From NCBI GenBank assembly GCA_009841005.1, contig VXMR01000134.1:1-45377 (forward strand): 45,377 bases of DNA, in the 5' to 3' direction. A program made the translations under genes and the position numbers. Positions 25,601-33,494 of this stretch are shown one piece after another. This stretch comes from Gemmatimonadales bacterium (GTDB taxonomy: Bacteria > Gemmatimonadota > Gemmatimonadetes > Palauibacterales > Palauibacteraceae). The notes below the pieces were generated by a model. That model saw nothing but the letters and a program-made list of their open reading frames with translations, made no database searches and was not told where the DNA came from. How positions within the stretch are numbered: the stretch's first letter is position 1; every line of letters starts with the position of its first letter.

Positions 25601-26539
25601 ATGGGACGTTTTACGGACGAGGAACTGCAGCGGAAAGTGCAGGAGGGGTTCATCGTCGAGTCCGAAGAGGACATGACGGAGACCTACAAGCGGGCGCTCA
25701 TCACGCAGCTCACCGTCCAGGGCGACACGGAACTCATCAGCGCGCCGGCCTACTTCATGGCCGCCCGGGACGCTCCGTCCACGAACACGATGGTCTCGGC
25801 CACTGCGATCATTCAGGACGAACTGGGGCACGCGAACATCGCCTACCGCCTGCTCGAGGACCTCGGCGTCGACCGTCACTGGCTCCTCTACGAACGGGAA
25901 CCCGCCCACTTCAAGCACCCCTACGGGTTCGACCAGCCGCTGATGAACTGGGCCGAGCTCGTTTCGGCGAACGCGCTCTACGACCGGGCCGGGATCACGC
26001 TGCTGGGCGACGTGCACCGCAACACGAGCTACGGGCCGCTCAAGCGCGGCCTCGTCAAGGTGAGCCTCGAGGAGAACTTCCACCTGCGGCACGGCGAGGT
26101 CTGGATCCGCCGCTTCGCCGAGGCGGGGGGCGCCGCGAAGGAAGCGGTGCAGCGGACGCTCGACTGGATGTTCCCGATGGGCGTGGAGTGGTTCGGCATG
26201 CCCGACGACCGGAAGCACCACAACGCGCAGCTCGACTTCCGCCTCAAGGGGATGACGAACGACCAGCTCCGCCGGACCTGGCTCAAGGCCGTCGTGCCGC
26301 TGTGCGAGGAGCTGGGGTACGACCTTCCGGCGCAGTACGACCCCGGTACGGACGAGGTGGAGCTGACCTACGAGCTTCCCTGCCAATACGACCCGGAGGC
26401 GCGACGCTGGCTCTTCAACGAGACGATCACCTGGAAGCAGGTGTTCCAGCGGTGGAAGGCACGCGGCCCGATGAACGAGCAGTACGTCGATTCGCTGCGG
26501 AGGAGCCGATTCGCGGTCGAACGGCTGCTCACGGCATGA
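25601..26539 (+). CDS. paaA: Phenylacetyl-CoA 1,2-epoxidase, catalytic subunit
   Basis: A 312-residue di-iron ferritin-like oxygenase subunit that converts phenylacetyl-CoA to its ring 1,2-epoxide. Iron-ligand helices are visible as AIIQDELGHANIAYRLLEDLG and KVSLEENFHLRHGEVW; the C-terminal LPCQYDPEARRWLFNETITWKQVFQRWKARGP is characteristic of PaaA. It starts at ATG 25601 after a purine-rich GGGGAGAGG and opens the paa operon, overlapping paaD by four bases. Activity requires PaaC as structural partner and electrons from a reductase, which is not encoded here. Confidence 0.94.
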   Translation: MGRFTDEELQRKVQEGFIVESEEDMTETYKRALITQLTVQGDTELISAPAYFMAARDAPSTNTMVSATAIIQDELGHANIAYRLLEDLGVDRHWLLYEREPAHFKHPYGFDQPLMNWAELVSANALYDRAGITLLGDVHRNTSYGPLKRGLVKVSLEENFHLRHGEVWIRRFAEAGGAAKEAVQRTLDWMFPMGVEWFGMPDDRKHHNAQLDFRLKGMTNDQLRRTWLKAVVPLCEELGYDLPAQYDPGTDEVELTYELPCQYDPEARRWLFNETITWKQVFQRWKARGPMNEQYVDSLRRSRFAVERLLTA

Positions 26540-26994
26540 ACGCCGACGGCCCGGCAGGCGGCGTGGCCCCGCGGCCCCTCCCGCGCTACGAGGAGGGCAT
26601 GGATTTCGGCGCCGTCCTCCGGGAGACCCGGGGCGGACGGGAGCTGCCGCCCCCCCCCGCGTTCGCCGAACCCGCGGCGGATCTCGCGGAACGGGCGCAC
26701 CGGGCGCTCTATGAAGTGGCGGACCCGGAGTTTCCGATTTCGATCGTCGACCTCGGACTCGTCCGCGGGGTCGAGGGGGACGAGGAAGCCGCGTCGGTCA
26801 CCGTCCACCTCACCTTCACCGCCACGGCCTGCCCCTGCATGGATTTCATCCAATGGGACGTGCGGGAGCGCCTCCTGGAGCTGGACGGAATCCGGAAGGT
26901 CGAGATCGTAACGGAGTGGGATCCTCCGTGGACGACGGCGGCGATCTCCGCGCGCGGGCGGAAACTCCTGCGCTCCGTCGGAGTCGTCACGTGA
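26536..26994 (+). CDS. paaD: PaaD, MIP18-domain part only
   Basis: A 152-residue protein with the MIP18/DUF59 fold that assists metal or iron-sulfur assembly of the epoxidase. DPEFPISIVDLGLVRGV and the Cys pair in TATACPCMDFIQ are the family signatures. E. coli-type PaaD carries in addition a C-terminal zinc ribbon; here the protein stops at RSVGVVT and the ribbon is a separate gene three places downstream (28085-28309). About 45 extra residues precede the domain. It overlaps paaA (ATGA) and paaB (GTGA), and sits second in the operon instead of fourth. Confidence 0.88.
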   Translation: MNADGPAGGVAPRPLPRYEEGMDFGAVLRETRGGRELPPPPAFAEPAADLAERAHRALYEVADPEFPISIVDLGLVRGVEGDEEAASVTVHLTFTATACPCMDFIQWDVRERLLELDGIRKVEIVTEWDPPWTTAAISARGRKLLRSVGVVT

Positions 26995-27242
26995 GCGGCA
27001 ACGGACGGGTGTACGAGGTGTTCGCGCGCAAGAAGAGGGCGGACCGCTTCGAGCATGTGGGCGCGGTGTCCGCCCCCAACGAACAACTCGCGCGCGTCTA
27101 CGCGTGGCAGACGTACGACGAGGCGAAGTGGTTCGAGATGACGGTCGCGCCGCGCGATGCGTTCGCGGCGGTGAACCGGCAGCAGGATCCCTTCACGCTC
27201 GGCGGCCCGGCCGGTCGCGCGCCATCGGCGGACTCGCGGTGA
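26991..27242 (+). CDS. paaB: Phenylacetyl-CoA epoxidase subunit PaaB
   Basis: An 83-residue small subunit of the ring-epoxidising complex. The PaaB pattern is visible in YEVFARKKRADRFEHVGAV, ARVYAWQTYDE and WFEMTVAPRDAF. PaaB bridges the PaaAC units. The GTG at 26991 overlaps the paaD stop. The last ten or so codons lie in a 17-base tandem duplication, so the C-terminal ADSR may be a recent addition or replacement. Confidence 0.9.
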   Translation: MSGNGRVYEVFARKKRADRFEHVGAVSAPNEQLARVYAWQTYDEAKWFEMTVAPRDAFAAVNRQQDPFTLGGPAGRAPSADSR

Positions 27243-27259
27243 CGGCGGACTCGCGGTGA
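27226..27259. repeat. Perfect 17-base tandem duplication at the paaB/paaC junction
   Basis: The unit cggcggactcgcggtga occurs at 27226-27242 and again at 27243-27259 without mismatch. Copy 1 carries the paaB stop (27240-27242); copy 2 carries the paaC GTG start (27256-27258). Each copy contains GTGA, the stop/start overlap seen at other junctions of this operon. The simplest reading is that one shared GTGA was duplicated, separating two formerly overlapping genes by 13 bases. Confidence 0.85.
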
Positions 27260-28080
27260 CGGAGGGCGGCTTCCGTTCGGCGGAGGACCTTCCGGAGGGC
27301 GTGTCGGGGCACCTCGGCAACCTCATCCTCGCCCTCGCCGACAACAAGCGGCTGCTCGGCATCCGCTACTCGGACTGGCTTCTCGGCGCGCCCTCCGTCG
27401 AAGCCGGCATCGCCTGCTCCGCGATGGCACAGGACGAGTGGGGCCACGCCCGCATCCTCTACGCGCTGCTGCGCGACTTCGGCCACGATCCGGCCGCGCT
27501 CGAACACGAACGCGCATCCGGCGAGTACCACAGTTCGGAACTGCTGGACCGGGACGTCGGATCGTGGGAGGAGTTCCTCGCCCTCAACTTCCTGTGGGAC
27601 ACCGCGCTCTCGGTCCAGTTCGAGATGCTCGCGGAGAGCCGCTACGAGCCGATCCACTACAAGGTGCGCAAGCTGCTCGAGGAAGAGCGGTTCCACTTCG
27701 ATCACGGACAGGGGTGGACCTCGCGGCTGCTGGGCGCCGAGGGCGGGCGCGCGGCGCTGACCGGAGCGTTCGGCGCGGCCTGGAACGCGTGTCTCTGCTG
27801 GTTCGGCCCCGAGGACGACCCGCTCATCGCGACGCTCGCCGCGCATGGAATCGTACGGCGGGGTGCCGCCGGGGCGCGGGCGCGCTGGCTCGAACGGGTG
27901 GGCCCGCTCGCCGCGGAGACGGGTTTGGCCCGCGAGGCCGACGCGATCTGGGCCAGTACGCGCGAGCCGGTCTGGGAGGGCTACCTCGCAGGGCGTCGGC
28001 GCGCGGCGGAGGGGGGACCCGATGAAGACTCCCTCGCCCGGGTCCGGGGCGACCGCAACCGAGAACTCCTGATGGACTGA
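27256..28080 (+). CDS. paaC: Phenylacetyl-CoA epoxidase structural subunit
   Basis: A 274-residue ferritin-like subunit paired with PaaA. Family segments are LADNKRLLGIRYSDWLLGAPSVE, SAMAQDEWGHARILYALL and KLLEEERFHFDHGQGW. PaaC is structural and holds the substrate CoA; family members usually lack a full di-iron site, and I have not tried to decide this here. The GTG at 27256 lies in the second copy of a 17-base tandem duplication. The zinc-ribbon gene follows after four bases. Confidence 0.93.
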   Translation: MTEGGFRSAEDLPEGVSGHLGNLILALADNKRLLGIRYSDWLLGAPSVEAGIACSAMAQDEWGHARILYALLRDFGHDPAALEHERASGEYHSSELLDRDVGSWEEFLALNFLWDTALSVQFEMLAESRYEPIHYKVRKLLEEERFHFDHGQGWTSRLLGAEGGRAALTGAFGAAWNACLCWFGPEDDPLIATLAAHGIVRRGAAGARARWLERVGPLAAETGLAREADAIWASTREPVWEGYLAGRRRAAEGGPDEDSLARVRGDRNRELLMD

Positions 28081-28084
28081 CCCC

Positions 28085-28309
28085 GTGGCCGACGGCGCGA
28101 AGCGCGACAACACGAAGGGCGAGACCCCGCCACGGAAACCGCCGCTCGACGATCCCATCGAGTCGTCCGCCATGCCGTCCTCCGTCCCCTGCCCCTTCTG
28201 CGACTCGGACGATACCGACCCGTTCGCCACGTTCGGAGGACAGGCCTCGACGGCCCAGTACTACTGCAACGCCTGCCGGACGGTGTTCGAGGCGCTGAGG
28301 TGGCGCTGA
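28085..28309 (+). CDS. Stand-alone zinc ribbon equivalent to the PaaD C-terminus
   Basis: A 74-residue protein with CPFC and CNAC pairs enclosing DSDDTDPFATFGGQASTAQYY and followed by RTVFEALRW. This matches, in spacing and in the SDDT and FG landmarks, the C-terminal zinc ribbon of E. coli-type PaaD. It is therefore the missing half of the PaaD encoded at 26536-26994. The GTG at 28085 is four bases after paaC; an internal ATG at 28172 would leave just the ribbon. Zinc binding by four Cys is inferred from the pattern. Confidence 0.82.
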   Translation: MADGAKRDNTKGETPPRKPPLDDPIESSAMPSSVPCPFCDSDDTDPFATFGGQASTAQYYCNACRTVFEALRWR

Positions 28310-28451
28310 ACGGGTATCCCGCGGTCCCGGACGGCGGGTACCTCGCCCGCCTCACGAGGCCGGCGTGATCGTCCGGCGTATCCGCGCACACCGAGCGGTC
28401 TGCCAACCATTCCACCGGCATGGGGGTCTTATAGGTCACAGAGACGCGGAC

Positions 28452-28477
28452 CGGGAAACTTCCGCTCCGGTTTCCCG
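28452..28477. repeat. Inverted repeat before the secreted-peptide gene
   Basis: CGGGAAAC (28452-28459) and GTTTCCCG (28470-28477) are perfect complements with a ten-base loop. It lies 142 bases after the paa genes and 43-52 bases before the candidate starts of the small gene. There is no U-tract, so it may be a leader hairpin or operator rather than a terminator. The rest of 28310-28519 holds nothing else I can name. Confidence 0.45.
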
Positions 28478-28519
28478 TACCAGAAGGGTACAGATCGCAG
28501 CCGCCGACATGGAGAAGGG

Positions 28520-28738
28520 ATGGGACACATGGACAGACTGTCGAAGTGGGCGACGACGGGCTCTCTGGCCTGGCTGTTGATGGCGGTGGGGCTGATCCTG
28601 GGCACGCACAGCGGAGCCGTGCAGGGCACGCAGGCGACCGGGACGGTGGACGCGCCGGCGACGACGGGCGCATGTCCCGAGCTTCCCGACGCACCGACCG
28701 CCGCGACCGCCGCCCCCGATTTCGACGTGATTTCCTGA
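28520..28738 (+). CDS. Small secreted or membrane-anchored peptide
   Basis: A 72-residue product (ATG 28520; ATG 28529 gives 69 residues). It has a basic start, one hydrophobic helix (SLAWLLMAVGLILG) that reads as a signal peptide or anchor, and a short tail rich in Thr, Ala and Pro with one Cys. GGAGAAGGG lies just upstream, better spaced for the 28529 start. A strong terminator follows the stop by 33 bases, which supports a real transcription unit. I recognise no family. Confidence 0.55.
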   Translation: MGHMDRLSKWATTGSLAWLLMAVGLILGTHSGAVQGTQATGTVDAPATTGACPELPDAPTAATAAPDFDVIS

Positions 28739-28771
28739 CGAGACCCCGTCAGGCCACGCACGACGCCCGTC

Positions 28772-28807
28772 GGGCCGGGTCCCCCGCGGATCCGGCCCCT
28801 TTTTTTT
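28772..28807 (+). terminator. Intrinsic terminator after the paa / small-peptide region
   Basis: An 11-pair GC-rich stem (28772-28782 with 28788-28798, one G-U pair, five-base loop CCCGC) is followed by one C and eight T (28800-28807). This is the clearest rho-independent terminator in the window. It ends transcription of the small peptide gene, and of the paa operon if that reads through, 40 bases before the glnS start. Confidence 0.85.
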
Positions 28808-28846
28808 CGCCCGTTCCGGTTCGCCGTCAATCTCGTAGTTTCCCCC

Positions 28847-31309
28847 ATGCCGCAACGAGAGCGTCTCGATTTCATCCGTCAGATCGTCGCCGAGGATGTC
28901 CTGAGCGGGCGTCATGGGGGGCGCGTGCTCACGCGCTTTCCGCCCGAGCCCAACGGCTTCCTTCACGTGGGGCACGCCTCCGCCATCTGCCTCGACTTCG
29001 AGGTGGCGCGGGAGTACGGGGGCCGCACGACGCTGCGCATGGACGACACGAATCCGACGACGGAGGATCCGTCTTACGTGGAGGCGATCGCGCGGGACAT
29101 CCGCTGGCTCGGGTTCGACTGGGACGGCGAGATCCGCTACGCGTCGGACTACTTCGGGGCGCTCTACCGGATGGCGCTGCGGATGATCGAGGATGGCTTC
29201 GCCTACGTCGACAGCCTGTCCGAGGAGGAGATCCGCGCGCACCGCGGGTCCGTGCGCGAACCCAGCCGGCCCAGCCCGTTCCGGGATCGCTCGGCCGAGG
29301 AGAACCTGGACCTCTTCCGGCGCATGCGCGCGGGGGAGTTCGAGGATGGTGAACACGTGCTCCGCGCGCGGATCGACCTCGCCTCGTCGAACATGAAGCT
29401 GCGCGACCCCCTGATGTACCGCATCCGGCACGCGCACCACTACCGGACGGGCGACGAATGGCCGATATACCCCTTCTACGACTGGGCGCACGGCCAGTCC
29501 GACGCCATCGAGGGGATCACGCACTCCTTCTGCACGCTCGAGTTCCAGGACAATCGAGCGCTCTATGACTGGTTCATCGAGCATACGCGTCCCGCTTCCG
29601 CCCGCATCGACCGCGTGCCGGGAGCGGAGGGCGGCGGCGGAGAGGCGCTCGGCTCGTGGGATCCGCGGCCCCGCCAGTACGAGTTCGCGCGCCGCAATCT
29701 CGACTACACGATCGTTAGCAAGCGGAAACTCCTCCTCCTCGTGGAGGACGGACACGTCTCGGGCTGGGACGACCCGCGCATGCCCACGCTGGCCGGCTTC
29801 CGGCGCCGCGGGATCCCGCCCGATGCGATTCGGACCTTCTGCCGGCAGGTCGGGATCGGAAAAGCCGACAACCGGGTGGAGATCGCCACCCTTGAATGGG
29901 CGGTGCGCGAGGCGCTGAACCGGCGTGCGCCGCGCGTGCTCGCGGTGCTGCGCCCCCTCGAGGTCATGATCGACAACTACCCGGAAGGCGAGGTTGACTG
30001 GATCGAAGCCCCGTACTTTCCGCGCGGCGCCGCTGCCCCGCCGGAGGGGTGGCCGGAAGCGCGGAAGGTCCCGTTCACCCGCGTCCTCTACATCGAGCGG
30101 GACGACTTCGCCGAGGAGCCGACCCCTGGCTTTCGCCGGCTCGCCCCCGGACGCGAGGTGCGCCTGCGGCACGGCTATTTCATCACCTGCCACCGCGTGG
30201 AGAAGGACGACGCCGGCCGGATCGTGCGCCTGCACTGCACGTACGACCCGGAGACGCGAAGCGGATCGGCGCCGGACGGGCGTCGGCCGGCGGGTACGAT
30301 CCACTGGGTGTCCGCCACGGAGTCCGTGCCGATGGAGGTCCGCCTCTACGACCGCCTGTTCCGCGTCTCGAACCCGGCCGGAGACGCCGAAGGCCTGCGG
30401 GAGAGCCTGAACCCGGACTCGCTGCAGATCCTGACGGACGCGCGTGGCGAGCCGAGCCTGGCCGACGGTCCGCCCGAGACGGCCTGGCAGTTCGAGCGGC
30501 TGGGCTACTTCATCCCGGACCGGGCCACGAGAGCCGCGGCCGCGGACGCAGACGGCGCGGCTGGCGAGGCCCCGGCCGGCGGCCCGCTCGTCTTCAACCG
30601 GACGGTGACGCTCCGCGACGCCTGGAGCCGGCGCGCGAAGTCGGACGGAACCCGAGACGCCGACGCCACGGAGGCGCGGACCCCGGCGGAAGACGGGGCG
30701 ACCGAGTCGGCGGTCCCCGGCATCGACTCGGCGCGGGAGGCCCGCGATGCGGCGAGGCGCGCCGACCCCGCGCTCCAGGCGGCCTTCGACCGCTTTCGGG
30801 ATCCGCTGGGGCTGCCGGACGAACTTGCCGACCTGCTCAGTGGTTCCGCCGAATCGGTGCAGTATTATGAGCGGGCGATCCGCGGCGGCGCGGATCCGGC
30901 CGCCGTCGCGACCTGGCTCGTGCACGAGGTCCGCGGCGCCGGCGGCAGCGAAGGTGACACGGGCGCACTCGAGCCGGAGGCGCTGGCCGAGCTGGTGGAA
31001 CTCGTCCTCGAACGCTCGATCTCGCGGGCGGTGGCGAAGTCGCTCCTGGCGCGACTCGTGGCGGAGGGCGGCAGCCCCCGGGAGATCGTCGGGCGCGAGG
31101 GGCTGGGCCGGATCGGCGATGCGGAGCAGATTCGCGAGGTCGTCGACGGTGTCGTGGCCGCTCATCCGGCCGAGGTGGCGCGCTATGCCGCCGGGCACAC
31201 CGGCCTCGCCGGTTTTTTCGTGGGCCAGGTCATGCGCGCGACGCACGGGCGCGCGGACCCGGCCATCGTGAGGGAACTCCTCGAGGAGAGTCTCAATGAC
31301 GCTACGTGA
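28847..31309 (+). CDS. glnS: Glutaminyl-tRNA synthetase with C-terminal YqeY-like domain
   Basis: An 820-residue class I synthetase that charges tRNA-Gln. Catalytic motifs are FLHVGHASA (HIGH) and IVSKRKLL (KMSKS); the core includes RMDDTNPTTEDPSYVEAI and the anticodon-binding barrels end near residue 600 with FNRTVTLRDAW, interrupted by an Ala/Gly/Asp-rich linker. From about residue 640 to the end is a GatB/YqeY-type helical tail with GSPREIVGREGLGRI and FFVGQVMRATHGRADP. A tail of this kind is known from Deinococcus GlnRS and helps tRNA binding. The stop overlaps the TonB-receptor start by 14 bases. Confidence 0.94.
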   Translation: MPQRERLDFIRQIVAEDVLSGRHGGRVLTRFPPEPNGFLHVGHASAICLDFEVAREYGGRTTLRMDDTNPTTEDPSYVEAIARDIRWLGFDWDGEIRYASDYFGALYRMALRMIEDGFAYVDSLSEEEIRAHRGSVREPSRPSPFRDRSAEENLDLFRRMRAGEFEDGEHVLRARIDLASSNMKLRDPLMYRIRHAHHYRTGDEWPIYPFYDWAHGQSDAIEGITHSFCTLEFQDNRALYDWFIEHTRPASARIDRVPGAEGGGGEALGSWDPRPRQYEFARRNLDYTIVSKRKLLLLVEDGHVSGWDDPRMPTLAGFRRRGIPPDAIRTFCRQVGIGKADNRVEIATLEWAVREALNRRAPRVLAVLRPLEVMIDNYPEGEVDWIEAPYFPRGAAAPPEGWPEARKVPFTRVLYIERDDFAEEPTPGFRRLAPGREVRLRHGYFITCHRVEKDDAGRIVRLHCTYDPETRSGSAPDGRRPAGTIHWVSATESVPMEVRLYDRLFRVSNPAGDAEGLRESLNPDSLQILTDARGEPSLADGPPETAWQFERLGYFIPDRATRAAAADADGAAGEAPAGGPLVFNRTVTLRDAWSRRAKSDGTRDADATEARTPAEDGATESAVPGIDSAREARDAARRADPALQAAFDRFRDPLGLPDELADLLSGSAESVQYYERAIRGGADPAAVATWLVHEVRGAGGSEGDTGALEPEALAELVELVLERSISRAVAKSLLARLVAEGGSPREIVGREGLGRIGDAEQIREVVDGVVAAHPAEVARYAAGHTGLAGFFVGQVMRATHGRADPAIVRELLEESLNDAT

Positions 31310-33428
31310 AGCGGTGCTTCGATCGCGCCGGTATGCCCGCGGCGGGTTTCTCGTACTCGCGCTGGGCGGGCTGAGGCCGGCCACGGCGCTCGAAGCGCAG
31401 GACCCGGTGCCCGCGGACAGCGTGATCTCGCTCGGGGAGTTGATCGTCTCGGCGCTCCGCGCCCCGACGTCCGTGGGAGAGGTCCCCGTCAACGTGACGA
31501 CCGTGACGCGCGAGGAGCTGCGTCTCTCCGCCGCGCAGACGCTCCAGGATGTCCTTCAGGAGGTGCCCGGACTCAACTTCCGCTTCCCCTTCCAGGCGGG
31601 CGTCGCGCACCCCTCATGGCAGGCCGTGACCCTGCGCGGGCTGGGGGGCACCGCGGCCAGCCGGACGCTCGTCCTGGTCGACGGCGTCCCGCTGAACGAC
31701 CCGTACTTCGGCTGGGTGCGCTGGAGCCAGGTGCCGGTCGAAGTCATCGAGCGCATCGAGATCGTGCGCGGCGGGGCCACGGTCAGCTGGGGGAGTCAGA
31801 GCCTCGCGGGCGTCGTCCACGTGATCACCCGCTCGGGTGGCGGCGGCGGATTCTCCGCGAGCGCGCAGGGAGGGAGCCAGTCCACCTTCCGCGGCGACGC
31901 GATGGCGTCCTTCGGCGACGACCGCGCCGGCGGCTACGTGGCCGGCGAGCTCTTCAACAGCGACGGCTACATCCTGACCGAGCCCAGCCTGCGTGGCGCG
32001 GTGGACATCCCCTCCGCGTCGAGCCACGGGGCCCTCCGCGCGAAGGTCGAGTTCCAGGCCGGGGACCGCCTGCGCATCCACGCCCAGGGGAACTACTTCG
32101 ACCAGGACAAGGACAACGCGACGCCCCTCCGGAACAACACGACGGAAGCGGGATTCGGGCAGGTCGGGGCCACGCTGACGACCGGCGGGACGTCCTCGCT
32201 CGCGTTCAACGCCTACATGCAGTCGCAGTCCTACGTGAACTCGTTCTCGGGGGTCGAGGCGGGCCGAAACAGCGAGGAGCCGTCCATCAGCCAGGACGTT
32301 CCCTCATCGGGCGTGGGCGCCAACCTGGTGTGGAGCGGGGAAGCCGGCACCATAGGCGTCGATTTCCTGCGCGCGACGGGGTCCGCGACGGAGCGGTACC
32401 TGTACCGGGACGGCGCCTTCGCGAGGCAGCGTGAGACCGGAGGCGATCAGACCCTGTTCGGCCTCTTCAGCCAGCTTCAGACCGATCTCGGCGACCGGTG
32501 GCGGTTATGGTCCGGTGGTCGGCTCGACGTGTGGCGCAACTCGTCCGGATCGCGGCACATCCTCAATACGGCGGACCGCAGCGTGCTCACGGATGATGCG
32601 TTCGAAGACCGCAGCGGGACGCAGTTCAGCCTGAATACCGGCGTCCTGTACGATGCTTCCGAACAGGTCGCGCTGCGGGCGAGCGTCTACACCGGCCTGC
32701 GCGTCCCGACGCTGAACGAACTCTACAAGCCGTTCCGCGCGGCCGGGAACGTCGTCAACGAGTCGAACGAGGCGCTGAATCCGGAAAAGGTCACGGGCCT
32801 CGAGATCGGCGTGGACTTTCAGCCCGATCCCGCCGTGCTGGTCCGGCTGACCGGTTTCCACTCGTCCGTGCGCGACGCGATCACCGACGTCACGATCCAG
32901 GAGGCCGAGACGTCCGGCGTCATTCAGCCGTGCGGCTTCGTGGCGGCCGGCGGCGTGTGCCGGCGACGCGACAATGTGGGAACGCTGCGCAGCGTCGGCC
33001 TCGAGACGGAGATCGAACTGCGGCCATCCGCTGTCTGGCTGCTGGCGGTGAACCACCAGTACAACCCGACCGAGGTCACCGACGCGCCGGGCCGCCCGGA
33101 CCTGATCGGCAACGAGGTGCAGGGGAGCCCGACCCACCGCGCCATGCTGCGCGTCGGGCATATCGACCCGTCGACGCTGGAGGTGGTCGCGACGGCCCGG
33201 TACCTGGGCGCCCGGTTCGACAACGACCTCAACACGGGGGAGATCGCGGGCTCATTCCTCCTGGATGTCCGGTTTCGCCGTCAGCTGACGAGCCGGCTGA
33301 GCGCGTTCGCGAGCGTGCAGAACCTCTTCGACGCGATCGCGGAGATGTCCCACGACGCGAACGGGTTCATTCGCGTGGGCGCGCCGCGAACGCTGATCGG
33401 CGGTCTGCGGGTGCGGTTCGGCGGCTGA
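31296..33428 (+). CDS. TonB-dependent outer-membrane receptor
   Basis: A 710-residue receptor: signal peptide (ending ALEAQ), a plug domain (about 45-165) with VPVNVTTVTREELRLSAAQTLQDVLQEVPGLNF, VLVDGVPLNDPYFG and IEIVRGGATVSWGSQSLAGVVHVITR, then a 22-strand barrel ending IGGLRVRFGG. The early ELIVSALRAPTSVGEVP region may serve as a TonB box. These proteins import siderophores, cobalamin or glycans; nothing nearby identifies the ligand. The ATG lies within the end of glnS, an unusual partner, so expression may be linked to the synthetase. Confidence 0.92.
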   Translation: MTLREAVLRSRRYARGGFLVLALGGLRPATALEAQDPVPADSVISLGELIVSALRAPTSVGEVPVNVTTVTREELRLSAAQTLQDVLQEVPGLNFRFPFQAGVAHPSWQAVTLRGLGGTAASRTLVLVDGVPLNDPYFGWVRWSQVPVEVIERIEIVRGGATVSWGSQSLAGVVHVITRSGGGGGFSASAQGGSQSTFRGDAMASFGDDRAGGYVAGELFNSDGYILTEPSLRGAVDIPSASSHGALRAKVEFQAGDRLRIHAQGNYFDQDKDNATPLRNNTTEAGFGQVGATLTTGGTSSLAFNAYMQSQSYVNSFSGVEAGRNSEEPSISQDVPSSGVGANLVWSGEAGTIGVDFLRATGSATERYLYRDGAFARQRETGGDQTLFGLFSQLQTDLGDRWRLWSGGRLDVWRNSSGSRHILNTADRSVLTDDAFEDRSGTQFSLNTGVLYDASEQVALRASVYTGLRVPTLNELYKPFRAAGNVVNESNEALNPEKVTGLEIGVDFQPDPAVLVRLTGFHSSVRDAITDVTIQEAETSGVIQPCGFVAAGGVCRRRDNVGTLRSVGLETEIELRPSAVWLLAVNHQYNPTEVTDAPGRPDLIGNEVQGSPTHRAMLRVGHIDPSTLEVVATARYLGARFDNDLNTGEIAGSFLLDVRFRRQLTSRLSAFASVQNLFDAIAEMSHDANGFIRVGAPRTLIGGLRVRFGG

Positions 33429-33494
33429 ACGAGGCGCGACAGCCGGCTACGGCCCGGGCCGGCCGCGTGCGCCGCTTCGGGTACGGCCGGCGGC

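Noticed and set aside
28340..28425. Reverse-strand sequence resembling the 5' half of a tRNA-Leu (GGTGGAATGGTTGGCAGACC)
   Set aside because: A D-arm-like piece exists, but no matching anticodon stem, no GGTTC T-arm and no acceptor pairing follow. Chance or at most a remnant.
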